This document shows positions 19,145 to 27,899 of a DNA stretch of 64,000 nt, in pieces. Below the pieces are notes generated by a model. The model did no database searches and was not told the origin of the DNA. It saw only the letters and a program-made list of their open reading frames with translations. The stretch lies in the NCBI GenBank assembly GCA_020638795.1, contig JACKHW010000002.1:186001-250000 (forward strand). The letters run 5' to 3'. Within the stretch, counting starts at the first letter, position 1; each line of letters begins with the position of its first letter. Both the position numbers and the translations under genes were made by a program. Origin of the DNA: Planctomycetota bacterium (GTDB lineage Bacteria > Planctomycetota > UBA1135 > GCA-002748355).

Positions 19145-20863
19145 TCAGTTCGTCACGCGCACCGTCACCGGGTTGCTGCCATACGTGAACCGCTGGTTGT
19201 CGAGCAGCACGTAGCCGAACGAGATCGACTGCCCCGCGAGGGATGCGAGCAAGCCGGGCGTTGCGACGAACTTGGGGGCCGGCGTCGCGAAGCCGCCGGC
19301 GCCGAGAGCTCCGAACGTGTTCACGAAGGGGCCTTGATTGGGAACCGTCGCCGAGAGCGTGAGCAGCGGATCGAGATCGAGGAAGAACGTCGCGTCGCCG
19401 AGCTTGTAGCCGGCGTTGGTGCCGAGACTCGCGACCAACAAGTAGTACTGACTGACGCGAGCAGGTCCTGCCTTGATCGGGAGGTCGACCGTTCCGCCGG
19501 CAGCGGCGCTCAGCGTGACCGGGGCGAACTCGAGGTCGGCTTGCACCGCGGCTGTGTAGGCATCCTGGCTGCCGTTGCGGAAGTCGACCCACGTCGCGAA
19601 GGCGCGCCCCGCGAGTGCGTCGAGTCCGTTGTAGTCGCCGATGAAACCGGTCGAACCCGGATCGTTCTGCGTCTCGCTCACGGGCCAGTTCTTCGTCCAA
19701 GTCGCGCCACCGTCGAACGAAGCACTTGCGTAGCACTCGTGCTTTCGATTGTTGATGTCATTGCGCCGGTCCTGCCAGCAGCAGAACACGGCGCCCGACT
19801 CGTCGACGGCCATCCACTGCATGAACTGGTCGCCGGTGCTGCTGTCGTTCACGACCTTCGGTGTCGACCACGTTGCGCCGGCATTGTCGCTGTAGCACGC
19901 GAAGACGTCGGCAGTGCTGCCGTTCATGCTCGCCCAACTCACGTGGATGCGGCCTCGGAACGGGCCGTTGCTCCGGTCGACCGCGGTCGTCGGGAAGGAG
20001 TAGGCGCGGAAGGAAGTGGGCGACAGGCGATTGGGGATCCGGGTGATCGGAGCTACGGTGCGCGTCGGGCCGAACGAGGTTCCTCCGTTCGTCGACGCGC
20101 GAAACTGGATCGTCGTCGTCGCGTACCAGCTCACGTAGACCTCGCCGTTCGGGCCGATCGCAGGGCTTGTGCCTTGGCCGGAACCGATCGCGACCGGGCT
20201 CGACCACGTCGATCCGCCATCGCGCGACGACACGCACTGCAATCCCGACGGTGCCGAGTAGAACCCGGTGAACGTGATGTAGATCGATCCGGCGTACGTT
20301 CCACTCGTGCGTGGATCGATCGTGATGTAGGGCTTGTCTGGGAGGTTGCCCGCGGCCGCGAACGCGAGCTTCGGTGCATCGAACGTGCGACCACCGTCGC
20401 GCGTCTTGTGGATGAAAAGTGCGCCGGTCAGGGGACTGCGATTGAAGTGCAGTCCCATGATGTAGCCGTTGCCGAAACCATCGAACGCGACTGCCGGGTC
20501 GCCGGAGTTCTGCCACCCGGCAAGCGGTAGGACGCCATCGGAGACGATCGTCTTGCCACCGTCGAGCGAGGCGTAGTGACCGAGGATGGGCACGCCATTG
20601 CGATAGTCGTTCGAGCTCGCGAGGAAGTTCTGACGATTGGTCGGATTGATCGCGAGGCTGTATTCGTTCTGCAAAGTCTGCGTGTTGTCGCCGTTCATCC
20701 GCAGGTTCTTGCCGACGTTGAGCGGACCGACCGTCGCGTGGCCACCTTCACCGCGCGCTTCTTCGAGCGTCGGTGGAAATCCGAACTCGGGCTCCGGTCC
20801 GTCTTGGGGAGCAGGACACGCCAGGGCGACGAACGAGAACGCGAGAGTGATGCACGGCGTCAT
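19145..20863 (-). CDS. Secreted sialidase-like BNR/Asp-box beta-propeller protein
   Basis: A 572-residue protein counted from the ATG at 20863, which opens a signal peptide (MTPCITLAFSFVALA). Asp-box repeats of the sialidase type (S/T-x-D/N-x-G-x-x-T/S-F/W) recur: TRDGGRTF, SRDGGSTW, STNGGTSF, SDNAGATW and SFDGGATW. The catalytic Arg triad and nucleophile of true sialidases are not evident, so this is probably a glycan-binding or structural propeller. The last about 120 residues carry the Gly-rich module (LSAAAGGTVDL, then YYLLVASLGT) also found in the sulfotransferase-like protein. It is monocistronic, 30 bp upstream of the nitroreductase gene. Confidence 0.8.
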   Translation of the reverse strand: MTPCITLAFSFVALACPAPQDGPEPEFGFPPTLEEARGEGGHATVGPLNVGKNLRMNGDNTQTLQNEYSLAINPTNRQNFLASSNDYRNGVPILGHYASLDGGKTIVSDGVLPLAGWQNSGDPAVAFDGFGNGYIMGLHFNRSPLTGALFIHKTRDGGRTFDAPKLAFAAAGNLPDKPYITIDPRTSGTYAGSIYITFTGFYSAPSGLQCVSSRDGGSTWSSPVAIGSGQGTSPAIGPNGEVYVSWYATTTIQFRASTNGGTSFGPTRTVAPITRIPNRLSPTSFRAYSFPTTAVDRSNGPFRGRIHVSWASMNGSTADVFACYSDNAGATWSTPKVVNDSSTGDQFMQWMAVDESGAVFCCWQDRRNDINNRKHECYASASFDGGATWTKNWPVSETQNDPGSTGFIGDYNGLDALAGRAFATWVDFRNGSQDAYTAAVQADLEFAPVTLSAAAGGTVDLPIKAGPARVSQYYLLVASLGTNAGYKLGDATFFLDLDPLLTLSATVPNQGPFVNTFGALGAGGFATPAPKFVATPGLLASLAGQSISFGYVLLDNQRFTYGSNPVTVRVTN

Positions 20864-20947
20864 ACGGAAGGCTCCGATCCTTTTCGGAATGGGTCCTCCA
20901 GCGTAGCAGCGCGTCGAAGAACGCACACACGCGCCAAGTGGTCGTGT

Positions 20948-23900
20948 TCAGTCGTTACGACCGCTGCGATATCGCGGCGTTGGTCGGGGTTCCATCTTGG
21001 CGCGCTTCACGTCCTCGAGCAGGGTTTGGACCGCGGTCTCGAGCTGTGGGTCGCGCCCAGCCTCTTCGTCGGCCGGCTGAATCTGTACGCGGATATCCGG
21101 CATCGCGCCGTTGAGTTCCATGTCCGATCCGTCCCGCGAAAGAAACCAAGCGCGGAATGGCATGCGGACGAAGCTGCCATCCATCAGGCGAGCGCCGCCG
21201 GTCGAGATCACGCCGCCCGCCGTCCGTTCACCGACGACGTGCCCGCGACCGAGGGTCTTGATCGCGTGGCTGAGGATCTCGGCGTTGGAGAAACTGCGTT
21301 CGTTGCAGAGTAGGACGATCGGCTTGTTCCACGTCGCGTAGACCTTGCGATCCTGCGGATAGCCCGACTCGGAGCCGCCGCGCGGGATGGTCATCGCGTG
21401 CTCGGGCTGACACAGAACAGTGAGCACATGGTCGGCGGTCGAGCCGCCACCGTTCCATCGCACGTCGATGAGCAGGCCTTCCTTACCGGCGCCGGCCGCA
21501 TAGATGTCCTCCTCGAGCTGCGAGAAGCTGAACATGTTCATGCCGCGGATATGCAGCCACCCGAGCTTGCCGCCCGACAGGCGATCGACGGTCTCACGAG
21601 TGCGCTGGACCCAATCGTCGTAGAGCAGCGCGCGAGCACGGGCTGCCGCGACGGGTTCGATCGTGACGGTGCGCTCTTCGCCCTTCTCGTCGCGCACGAC
21701 GACGTCGACCATGTGCAGCGTGTCGCGATAGAGGAGAGCCGCGACGTCGGTCGATGCGTCGACCGTGTGGCCATCGATCTTGATGACGCGTTCGCCGTCC
21801 TTGATGCGCGACCGGAACCGACGCGCCGGGCCCTTCCGAAGAGAACGTTCGACGAGGAGGCCGGGGCCCCCTGCAGATGGATCGAAAACGAGGCCGAGGT
21901 GCCAGATCTGCGGACGCCACGCGGGCTTCGCGGGTTCGTTCGCCATGCCGGGGCGTGGCGCGCCGCGATATCCCATGTGCGATGCGTTGAGTTCTCCGAG
22001 CATCGCGTTGGCGACGAGTTCGAACTGGTCGGGCCAGATGCATTCGGAGGCGAGCGTCTCGAAGCGCTTGCCGACGGCGTCCCAGTCGAGCCCGTTCATC
22101 GCCGGGTCGTAGAAGCGCTCGCGCATCGCGCGCCAGACTTGGCGCAGCACCGCGACACGCCGAGCCTGCCAATCCCACACGTTGTGGACATCGAACGCGA
22201 AGGTCGTGACCTTGTCCTTTTCGAGAACGGCGGGGACTCCGCGGGCGTGCCCGACGATCGACTTGTCGGCAAGGACGCGCGGGGAATCCGGGACGGTCGC
22301 GGTCTTGAACGCAGGCCTGAGCTTGTCGGGGAACGTGATCGCGTAGGCGCCGGACTTGCCGTCGATCGAAGCCTGGAACCAGAGCTCTTTGCCGTCGTGC
22401 GACCACAGCAGGCCGCGCTCGTTCCCCGAGACGCGGATGCGGTGGATGCGGTCGTGGATCTCGTCCACGACGACCTTGACCTCGGGCTTCTTCGCTTTCT
22501 TGTCGTCCTTGTCCTTCTCGCCCTTCTCGTCTTGCCCTTCGGCAGTTCCGTCCTCTTTCTTGGTGTCCTTGCCGGCGTTCTTGTCCGCGTCGTCAGCCTT
22601 CTTTTCGTCCTTGTTCGCGGGACCCTTGCCGGCTGGCTTCTTGCCTTTCTTCAAGGCTTCGAGGGCTTCCTCGATCTTGCGTTCGCGCTCGGTCTCCTCT
22701 TCGAGCTTCGGGTCGAGGTGCACGTAGTAGAGATCGCGTTCACCGTCTTCACGGCGGCCTACCCACGCGATGCGTCCGCCGTCGGGCGACCACTTCGGTT
22801 CGTTGTCGTTGTCGGGATGCCGCGAAAGATTCACGACGCGACCGGAGCCATCCGCGTTGGCGATCCAAATGTCCGAGTTGAAGTCGCTGTCGTCACGCGC
22901 GAAGACGACGTACTTGCCGTCGGGCGACCAGTCGTAGCTAGGGTCGTCCCATCCGCGGTCGACGACGACCGCGCCCTTGCCGTCGAGGTCCGTGTGGATC
23001 AAGTCTCCGCGGCGCACGAACGTCAGGCGCTTGCCGTCCGGCGACCATGCGAGCGCGCGTTCTTCGTCGGTGTCGTTCGTGACACGCGTCAGCTCGAAGC
23101 CCGTTTGCATGAACCACGGCTTGTCCGTGTCCTTGCGCGTCGCGTACCAGATGTCCGGTTCGTGCCCTTCGCGGTCCGAACAGAAGTAGAGGCGATCACC
23201 CGCGTCGTCGAAGAGCGGTTCTCGCTCTTCTTCGGCGCTCGTCGTCACGCGCACCGGTTCTTTCAGGATGCGATCCATGACCCACAGATCGCCGCCCGCG
23301 ATGAAAGCGACTTGCTTGCCGTCCTTCGTCCAGGAAACCTCCGAAGCTGCTTTCTCCGAGCGGCGTTCGGTCGCGAGATGCTTGATGCCGTCGAGCGCGC
23401 GGATCTCGATCTTGCGCGGCTCGGCCTCGATGCCGAGGTCCTTGAACCAGAGGTCGAAGCCCTTGCGATAGACGACGCGTCGCGGCCCGCGAGCGAGGCT
23501 GGGTGCTTCGACGCCAGCATCGTGCCGCGCGTCGTCTCCGTAGAACGTCGTCACGTGGCTCGTGTGGTGAGGGTCACTGCCTCGCAGGTCGCGGCGCACG
23601 AGGTCGCGCACGCCGTTCTGTTGGTGCAAGAAGAGCACTTCGTCGTTCGAGAGCCACGTGGGGGACGCGTACTCTTCGTTGTTCGCGTCCGGGGCGTCGG
23701 GGGACAAGCGCTCGAACTTGGGCGCGGCACCGTCGTTCCCGAGCGTCGCGAGCCACAGCTGGCCTGCTGCCGCACCGACGTAACCGCGACGGCTCGAAGG
23801 ACGACCCTTGCGGATGAACAGGACGCGCTTGCCATCGGGCGAGACTGCGGCGTCCCGTGCGGACGCCTTGAAGAGTCGCGTGGCGGCCTGCGGTTCGACC

Positions 23901-24367
23901 GCATCGGTCGCGAGCACCGCGAGTTCTCGACCGCCGAACGGATCGTCGGCTGCCCGATTGACGAGCAGGTGGTTCCCATCGGGCATCCACTCGAGCGGGA
24001 TCTCGCCCTCGAGAGCGCCGGGGATGCGGCGCAGCGCGCCGTTCGCTTCGCGAATCCAGATCCGCGTTCCATCGCCGCCCCGGTCGCTCGTGAATGCGAG
24101 GCGCGATCCGTCCGGGGAGAACATCGGCCGCGTATCCGACTCGGCTCCGCTCGTGATGCGCTCCGCGCGTCCGCCCTCGGTCGCGACGAGCCACAGGTCG
24201 CCGAGGTGGGAGAATGCGATCTTCTCACCGTCGGGGGACACCGCGAAGGACGTGACGATCCGGATCGTGCGTCCGGGATCCTCGCCGAGTGCGGGTGCCT
24301 GAGCGCGTGCGCCTACGAGCGAAAGGAGTGGGAGGGCGAGCGAGAGAGGGCGGATCGTCGAGAGCAT
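20948..24367 (-). CDS. Tricorn-like protease (beta-propeller, PDZ, S41 peptidase)
   Basis: A 1139-residue protein with a signal peptide (LALPLLSLVGARAQ). Residues about 30-560 are WD40/TolB-type propeller blades (SPDGEKIAFSHLGDLW, SPDGSRLAFTSDRGGD, SPDGKYVVFARDDSD). Between about residues 540 and 650 is a very long Lys/Glu/Asp linker. A C1-like helical part follows, then a PDZ (about 880-950) and an S41 core with GWLHIRGMN, DVRWNGGGST and the Ser-bearing NERSFSNAE, then GERTAGG. Tricorn-family enzymes degrade peptides; this one is exported, unlike the archaeal cytosolic tricorn. The gene stands alone, with the tRNA-Asp divergent upstream. Confidence 0.92.
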   Translation of the reverse strand: MLSTIRPLSLALPLLSLVGARAQAPALGEDPGRTIRIVTSFAVSPDGEKIAFSHLGDLWLVATEGGRAERITSGAESDTRPMFSPDGSRLAFTSDRGGDGTRIWIREANGALRRIPGALEGEIPLEWMPDGNHLLVNRAADDPFGGRELAVLATDAVEPQAATRLFKASARDAAVSPDGKRVLFIRKGRPSSRRGYVGAAAGQLWLATLGNDGAAPKFERLSPDAPDANNEEYASPTWLSNDEVLFLHQQNGVRDLVRRDLRGSDPHHTSHVTTFYGDDARHDAGVEAPSLARGPRRVVYRKGFDLWFKDLGIEAEPRKIEIRALDGIKHLATERRSEKAASEVSWTKDGKQVAFIAGGDLWVMDRILKEPVRVTTSAEEEREPLFDDAGDRLYFCSDREGHEPDIWYATRKDTDKPWFMQTGFELTRVTNDTDEERALAWSPDGKRLTFVRRGDLIHTDLDGKGAVVVDRGWDDPSYDWSPDGKYVVFARDDSDFNSDIWIANADGSGRVVNLSRHPDNDNEPKWSPDGGRIAWVGRREDGERDLYYVHLDPKLEEETERERKIEEALEALKKGKKPAGKGPANKDEKKADDADKNAGKDTKKEDGTAEGQDEKGEKDKDDKKAKKPEVKVVVDEIHDRIHRIRVSGNERGLLWSHDGKELWFQASIDGKSGAYAITFPDKLRPAFKTATVPDSPRVLADKSIVGHARGVPAVLEKDKVTTFAFDVHNVWDWQARRVAVLRQVWRAMRERFYDPAMNGLDWDAVGKRFETLASECIWPDQFELVANAMLGELNASHMGYRGAPRPGMANEPAKPAWRPQIWHLGLVFDPSAGGPGLLVERSLRKGPARRFRSRIKDGERVIKIDGHTVDASTDVAALLYRDTLHMVDVVVRDEKGEERTVTIEPVAAARARALLYDDWVQRTRETVDRLSGGKLGWLHIRGMNMFSFSQLEEDIYAAGAGKEGLLIDVRWNGGGSTADHVLTVLCQPEHAMTIPRGGSESGYPQDRKVYATWNKPIVLLCNERSFSNAEILSHAIKTLGRGHVVGERTAGGVISTGGARLMDGSFVRMPFRAWFLSRDGSDMELNGAMPDIRVQIQPADEEAGRDPQLETAVQTLLEDVKRAKMEPRPTPRYRSGRND

Positions 24368-24594
24368 CGAGTTCGCAGAACCTGGAACGCGGTAACTGGA
24401 AAGGGGAACGAGGGCACCATACGGACGCCAGGGCCCACGTGCTGGCGCTGCGCGGTTTCCATTTGTCCGTGCATGCGCTCACGATCGCGCTCTCGAAAAA
24501 TGGCCCGAGCGTCTGCTTGCGTGCCCCGGTGCGCGTTCCTAAGATCCCCGCCCCCTGAAGCAAGCGAACTCGCGTGCAGCAGGACCCCCAGTGA

Positions 24595-24671
<77 letters not shown>

Positions 24672-24674
24672 ACG

Positions 24675-24706
24675 CAGGCCGCGAGTCCAGAAGGACTTGC
24701 GGCCTG
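24675..24706 (+). terminator. Intrinsic terminator after tRNA-Asp
   Basis: The arms 24675-24688 and 24693-24706 pair over 14 bp (one G-T pair) around a 4-nt AGAA loop, followed by a T-rich GTTTGCTTTCC. It starts 4 nt after the CCA end, as expected for a tRNA transcript terminator. Confidence 0.85.
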
Positions 24707-24801
24707 TTTGCTTTCCTGCGCTGTCGCCCTTTTGAATCCGTGCGTGGCACAGGACGCGATGAGAGCCATCCGTGCCGATAGCGATTCGGTACGGCGTTGC
24801 C

Positions 24802-25779
24802 TCAGCGCGAGCCGCGGCGATCGGTGATCGGGATCGCTGGCTTCCACTCGATCCCGGCACGCCTGCCCTTCTGCTTCAGTCGACGCGTGTCGACGGGGCC
24901 CGCCACGTGACCGGCCTTCACGGCGGCCAGATCGGATGCCTTCGGGGTCCCGTCGAAGCATGCAAGCACCTTGCCATCCGTGCCGAACTCGCCGGGCTGC
25001 ACGATGACCACGCCGAGTGGCGGGCGTTCCTCGCTGCCCTCGAGGACGTTCCAGTCCGTCTCCTCGTCGGCACGTGCGTAGAGGAACTTGCCGATCCACG
25101 CATCCGACCAAGCGAGCCGCGCGAGTTCTGTCTCCAGTGCATCTCGTTTCTTGCCGCTGCCGCAGACGATCATCAGGAGCTGCGAGTCGGCCCGAGCGGC
25201 GTTGAGACCGCGCCGGACGTCGGCGAGCCAGGGAAGCTGCACTGTCGGCGGATTCTCCGTACCGGGGTAGCGCTTCGCGATCTTGCGCATGGACCGCGCC
25301 ATGTCGGCGGCGTCGTCGAACGCCCACGACGGCGATCTCCCCGATCGGGTCAACGTCTTCGTTCCACTCGGATCCAAGATCGCGAACACCGAGTTCTCGA
25401 GACCGTCCCGACCGCGGAAGAAGCTCTGCAGAACCGCAGCCTCTTCGGCGCTCTCGTACGTGAGCAACCGCACACAGACGAAGGCACGCGATGCCGAAAC
25501 GACGGCTTGGTCGGACAGGTAACTCCTGTCCATTTCCTGCTTGCCCGGTCACCACATGCCGGGCACGAGCCCACAATGCGGAGCCGCAGCGATCAGCAGG
25601 ATCGGACGCTCCGTCGCCTTCGCGGCCGCAACGGCGCCGTTCCAGGTTCCGTGCCACGCGATCCGCTGCGCGACCTTGCTCCAGTCCTGAGTCACACCGG
25701 GGAGTGGACCTTGAGCGCCCGCGTGCGCGCAGCTGAGTAGGGCAGTGAGCGCGAGGATGGTGATCTTCGATGGGTTCAT
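24802..25779 (-). CDS. Secreted thioredoxin-fold protein with in-frame TGA; candidate selenoprotein
   Basis: An open frame from the ATG at 25779 runs to a TGA at 25551-25549 and then continues in the same frame to 24802, giving 325 residues if TGA is read through. It starts with a signal peptide (ending near AHAGAQ). The join falls inside a thioredoxin fold: WHGTWNGAVAAAKATERPI, strand ILLIAAAPHC (Cys69), then VPGMW, the TGA as residue 77, PGKQEMDRSYLSDQ and strand AFVCVRLLTYES. This is the layout of thioredoxin-7/DUF255-like domains, with TGA near the active-site Cys. A hairpin of SECIS type starts 17 nt after TGA. The alternatives are a nonsense mutation, a sequencing error, or re-initiation at ATG 25533. 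No Sec-machinery gene is in this window. Confidence 0.6.
25513..25531 (-). promoter_or_regulatory. Candidate bacterial SECIS hairpin downstream of in-frame TGA
   Basis: On the coding (minus) strand GGACAGG pairs perfectly with CCTGTCC around the 5-nt loop AGTTA. The loop begins 24 nt after the TGA and has G as its second base. Known bacterial SECIS elements lie just downstream of UGA, with an apical loop roughly 16-37 nt away and a G in the first two loop positions; this hairpin meets those rules. SelB binding is inferred, not shown. A chance palindrome inside a coding region remains possible. Confidence 0.5.
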
Positions 25780-25834
25780 GACTGGATTCCTCGATCGATC
25801 TTTCGACCGATCTCTCGACGGGTAGCTATCGGCT

Positions 25835-27484
25835 TCAACGCGTGATCGAAAACGCGACGGGATTGCTGGCGAACGTGATGGCATTGATTTGGTCGATCAC
25901 GAGGAACGCGTGGTCGAAGCGCAGTCCGATCAATGCTGGCGGGATCAATCCTGGTCGTACGTTCAGCAGCGAGGCGGAGGCACGGCCGCTCTTGTCGAGC
26001 ACGCCGAGTGTTCGCGCGAGCAACGCCGTGTTCGGGTACGCGATCGTGTCCCACGTCCAGCTGTCCACGTTGAGTGGAACGTGTACGGTCGGCAGGGTCA
26101 GGCCAGGGGTCGTACCACTGAGCGTGCCGAGTACCCAATACGTGTTTCCCGCATGCTGGCTTCCCGCGACCAAGTCCAGGTCGACGGAGCCGCCGGCCGA
26201 AACCGACAACTCGTCACTCTTCGACCACAGCCAGCGGTCGACGTAATCGGCGTTGAACAGTGCACCGGGACCCGAAACCGTGTGCGATGCGACCTGACTG
26301 CCCGAAGGTGTGACTTCGAAGACATGGCGCTGACGGCCGCTGCAGATCAGAGTGTTGCCGTTCGGTAGTCGCTCGGCGCTCGAAACGTTCGTCGAGAAGA
26401 ACCCGGTTGCCGTGTAACTCCACGTCGGTCCAGTCGGGCCATACCTACCGCTGGTATCGAGTCGGAAATTGCCAGCCGAGTCCAGTGGCGGAATCAACTC
26501 GTACACGGCGGACTGGTTCGTGTTGTTGAGGCGGTTCAAGAACACGGTGAGATTGCCCGCGCCCGGGTATCCAGTCGGCACGAACCTCGGTGCGTGCTGA
26601 CCGTGGAACACCTGGTCTTGCACCGTTCCTGAACGATAGGCCTGCGGATTGCCCCATCGATACAGCAGGTCACCTCCTTTGCCCCATCGACCCCCGCGAT
26701 GGCTCGCCGCTTCGGCAGTCGTCGTACTGTGATCGATGACCCAGATCTCCGCCGCGTTCAGAGTGCTGAGGACGATTCGGTCGTGAATCGGGTCGTAGTC
26801 GATTCCATTGCAATGCAACCAGTCGCCGTTCGCCGCGCTCGTCGGTGGATAGTTGATGTCCACGAGTTCGGGGTGGGCACCGACGACCCCGAAGTTGGCC
26901 CGTGTCGGATCGATGTCCTGGATCAGGTGGTCCCAGACATGCCACTCCCACACGATGGTTCCGGATGTCGGTCCGGTTTGTCGGACCTCGACGATGTGCT
27001 CGGGCAGGAATGTGGTCGGCACGCGAGTCGGGTCACGACCGGCAGCCAGAGCCTCTGAGGGGGTCTTGTCTTCCCACGCGATCATCAACACGTTGCCGTT
27101 CGGAAGGACGGCGACATCGTGGTGAGAAAGGACGCCGGGCCCGTCGTAACGGAAATCCCACGACAACGCGCCGTCGAGCGCGACGCGTTGCAGCCCACCG
27201 CCCGCACCAGCGAGGTTCGATTTACCCGTGTCGATCGTTCGGAGAAGCGTGCCGTCGGGCTCGACGTAGACGGCGAGTCCCGGGGTGAACGTGCTCGGCC
27301 AGGTGTGGACGATCGCGCCGTTCGCATCGACCAACCAAGTGTCGGTGCCGTTGAGCGTGCCGAAGACGCGATGCCCGGGAGCAGGAGTTTGAGCCGTGAC
27401 GGCGCCGAGCGTCGCGAGTGCCAGAGCGCACGAGCAGATGCGTGACGGCGACCGATGGCTCGAATTGCGGGTTCTGATGTTCAT
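25835..27484 (-). CDS. Aryl-sulfate sulfotransferase (ASST)-like secreted propeller protein
   Basis: A 549-residue protein with a signal peptide ending near VTAQ. The N-terminal 420 residues form a beta-propeller with ASST-family features: LVDANGAIVHTW, HHDVAVLPNGNVLMIAWE, WLHCNGIDYDPIHDRIVLS and FHGQHAPRFVP, the His residues lying where the bacterial arylsulfotransferases keep their active-site histidines. Such enzymes move sulfate between phenolic compounds in the periplasm; activity here is only suggested. The last about 120 residues are the Gly-rich C-terminal module (VSAGGSVDLDLVAGS, then YWVLGTLSGTTPG). It is divergent from the LamG-type gene and sits 55 bp upstream of the candidate selenoprotein gene. 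Confidence 0.82.
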   Translation of the reverse strand: MNIRTRNSSHRSPSRICSCALALATLGAVTAQTPAPGHRVFGTLNGTDTWLVDANGAIVHTWPSTFTPGLAVYVEPDGTLLRTIDTGKSNLAGAGGGLQRVALDGALSWDFRYDGPGVLSHHDVAVLPNGNVLMIAWEDKTPSEALAAGRDPTRVPTTFLPEHIVEVRQTGPTSGTIVWEWHVWDHLIQDIDPTRANFGVVGAHPELVDINYPPTSAANGDWLHCNGIDYDPIHDRIVLSTLNAAEIWVIDHSTTTAEAASHRGGRWGKGGDLLYRWGNPQAYRSGTVQDQVFHGQHAPRFVPTGYPGAGNLTVFLNRLNNTNQSAVYELIPPLDSAGNFRLDTSGRYGPTGPTWSYTATGFFSTNVSSAERLPNGNTLICSGRQRHVFEVTPSGSQVASHTVSGPGALFNADYVDRWLWSKSDELSVSAGGSVDLDLVAGSQHAGNTYWVLGTLSGTTPGLTLPTVHVPLNVDSWTWDTIAYPNTALLARTLGVLDKSGRASASLLNVRPGLIPPALIGLRFDHAFLVIDQINAITFASNPVAFSITR

Positions 27485-27581
27485 GTTCGTTGCCTGCGCG
27501 TACTCCCGCTTCCTCCCAGGAATCGCGCGTGCCTTCAGAACCTTGGTACGCGAACTTCAGGACTTGCCCCGTCGAGCGGCG

Positions 27582-27634
27582 CTGCTCGTCAACTGGCAGG
27601 GTTCGAACGGCTTCAACAGCTACATCACTGAGCG
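27582..27634 (+). pseudogene. Truncated duplicate of the LamG-type gene 3' end
   Basis: This 53-bp stretch matches the last codons of the LamG-type gene (28947-29000) with only three substitutions and a 1-bp deletion. In the + frame it reads LLVNWQGSNGFNSYI. The deletion falls just before the stop, so the reading frame runs on into unrelated sequence. Upstream similarity is lost at once, so this is a fragment left by a partial duplication, not a working gene. Confidence 0.7.
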
Positions 27635-27701
27635 GACGGGTCGACGGATCGACGATCCGACGACTTCCCGTCGCGTAGTGCTCGAATACGCGAGCGCTCG
27701 A

Positions 27702-27746
27702 GACCCGAGCCCCGATCCACGTCCATGCGATCCGGGGACTCGGGTC
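27702..27746 (+). terminator. Strong GC-rich hairpin downstream of the gene fragment
   Basis: The arms GACCCGAGCCCCGATC (27702-27717) and GATCCGGGGACTCGGGTC (27729-27746) pair over 16 bp with two single-base bulges and an 11-nt loop. A weakly T-rich CTTTCGTATCTT follows. It could be the old terminator of the duplicated gene or a leader structure of the LamG-type gene that starts 154 bp further on. The rest of the 415-bp gap (27485-27899) shows no gene. Confidence 0.5.
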
Positions 27747-27899
27747 CTTTCGTATCTTCAGATCGCCGTTCTATCGTTCCGTCCGAGGTCCCGGGGCTGC
27801 GGTGGTAATGTGTCGAGCTGGAATGCCGGATCTACGGTGTTCTCAGCCTGATTCGGCGCACTGCGTCGAAGCTCTTCTTCTCTCCATCTCAACCAGACT

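Noticed and set aside
17819..20530. 903-residue + strand open frame across the nitroreductase and BNR genes
   Set aside because: It spans three real minus-strand genes with clear motifs; its own sequence has no recognisable domain.
24802..25779. Two separate genes (76 and 243 residues) instead of one gene with TGA
   Set aside because: The two are in the same frame with 5 sense codons between TGA and the next ATG, and the thioredoxin fold needs both parts. Not fully excluded, since ATG 25533 has an AGGA just upstream.
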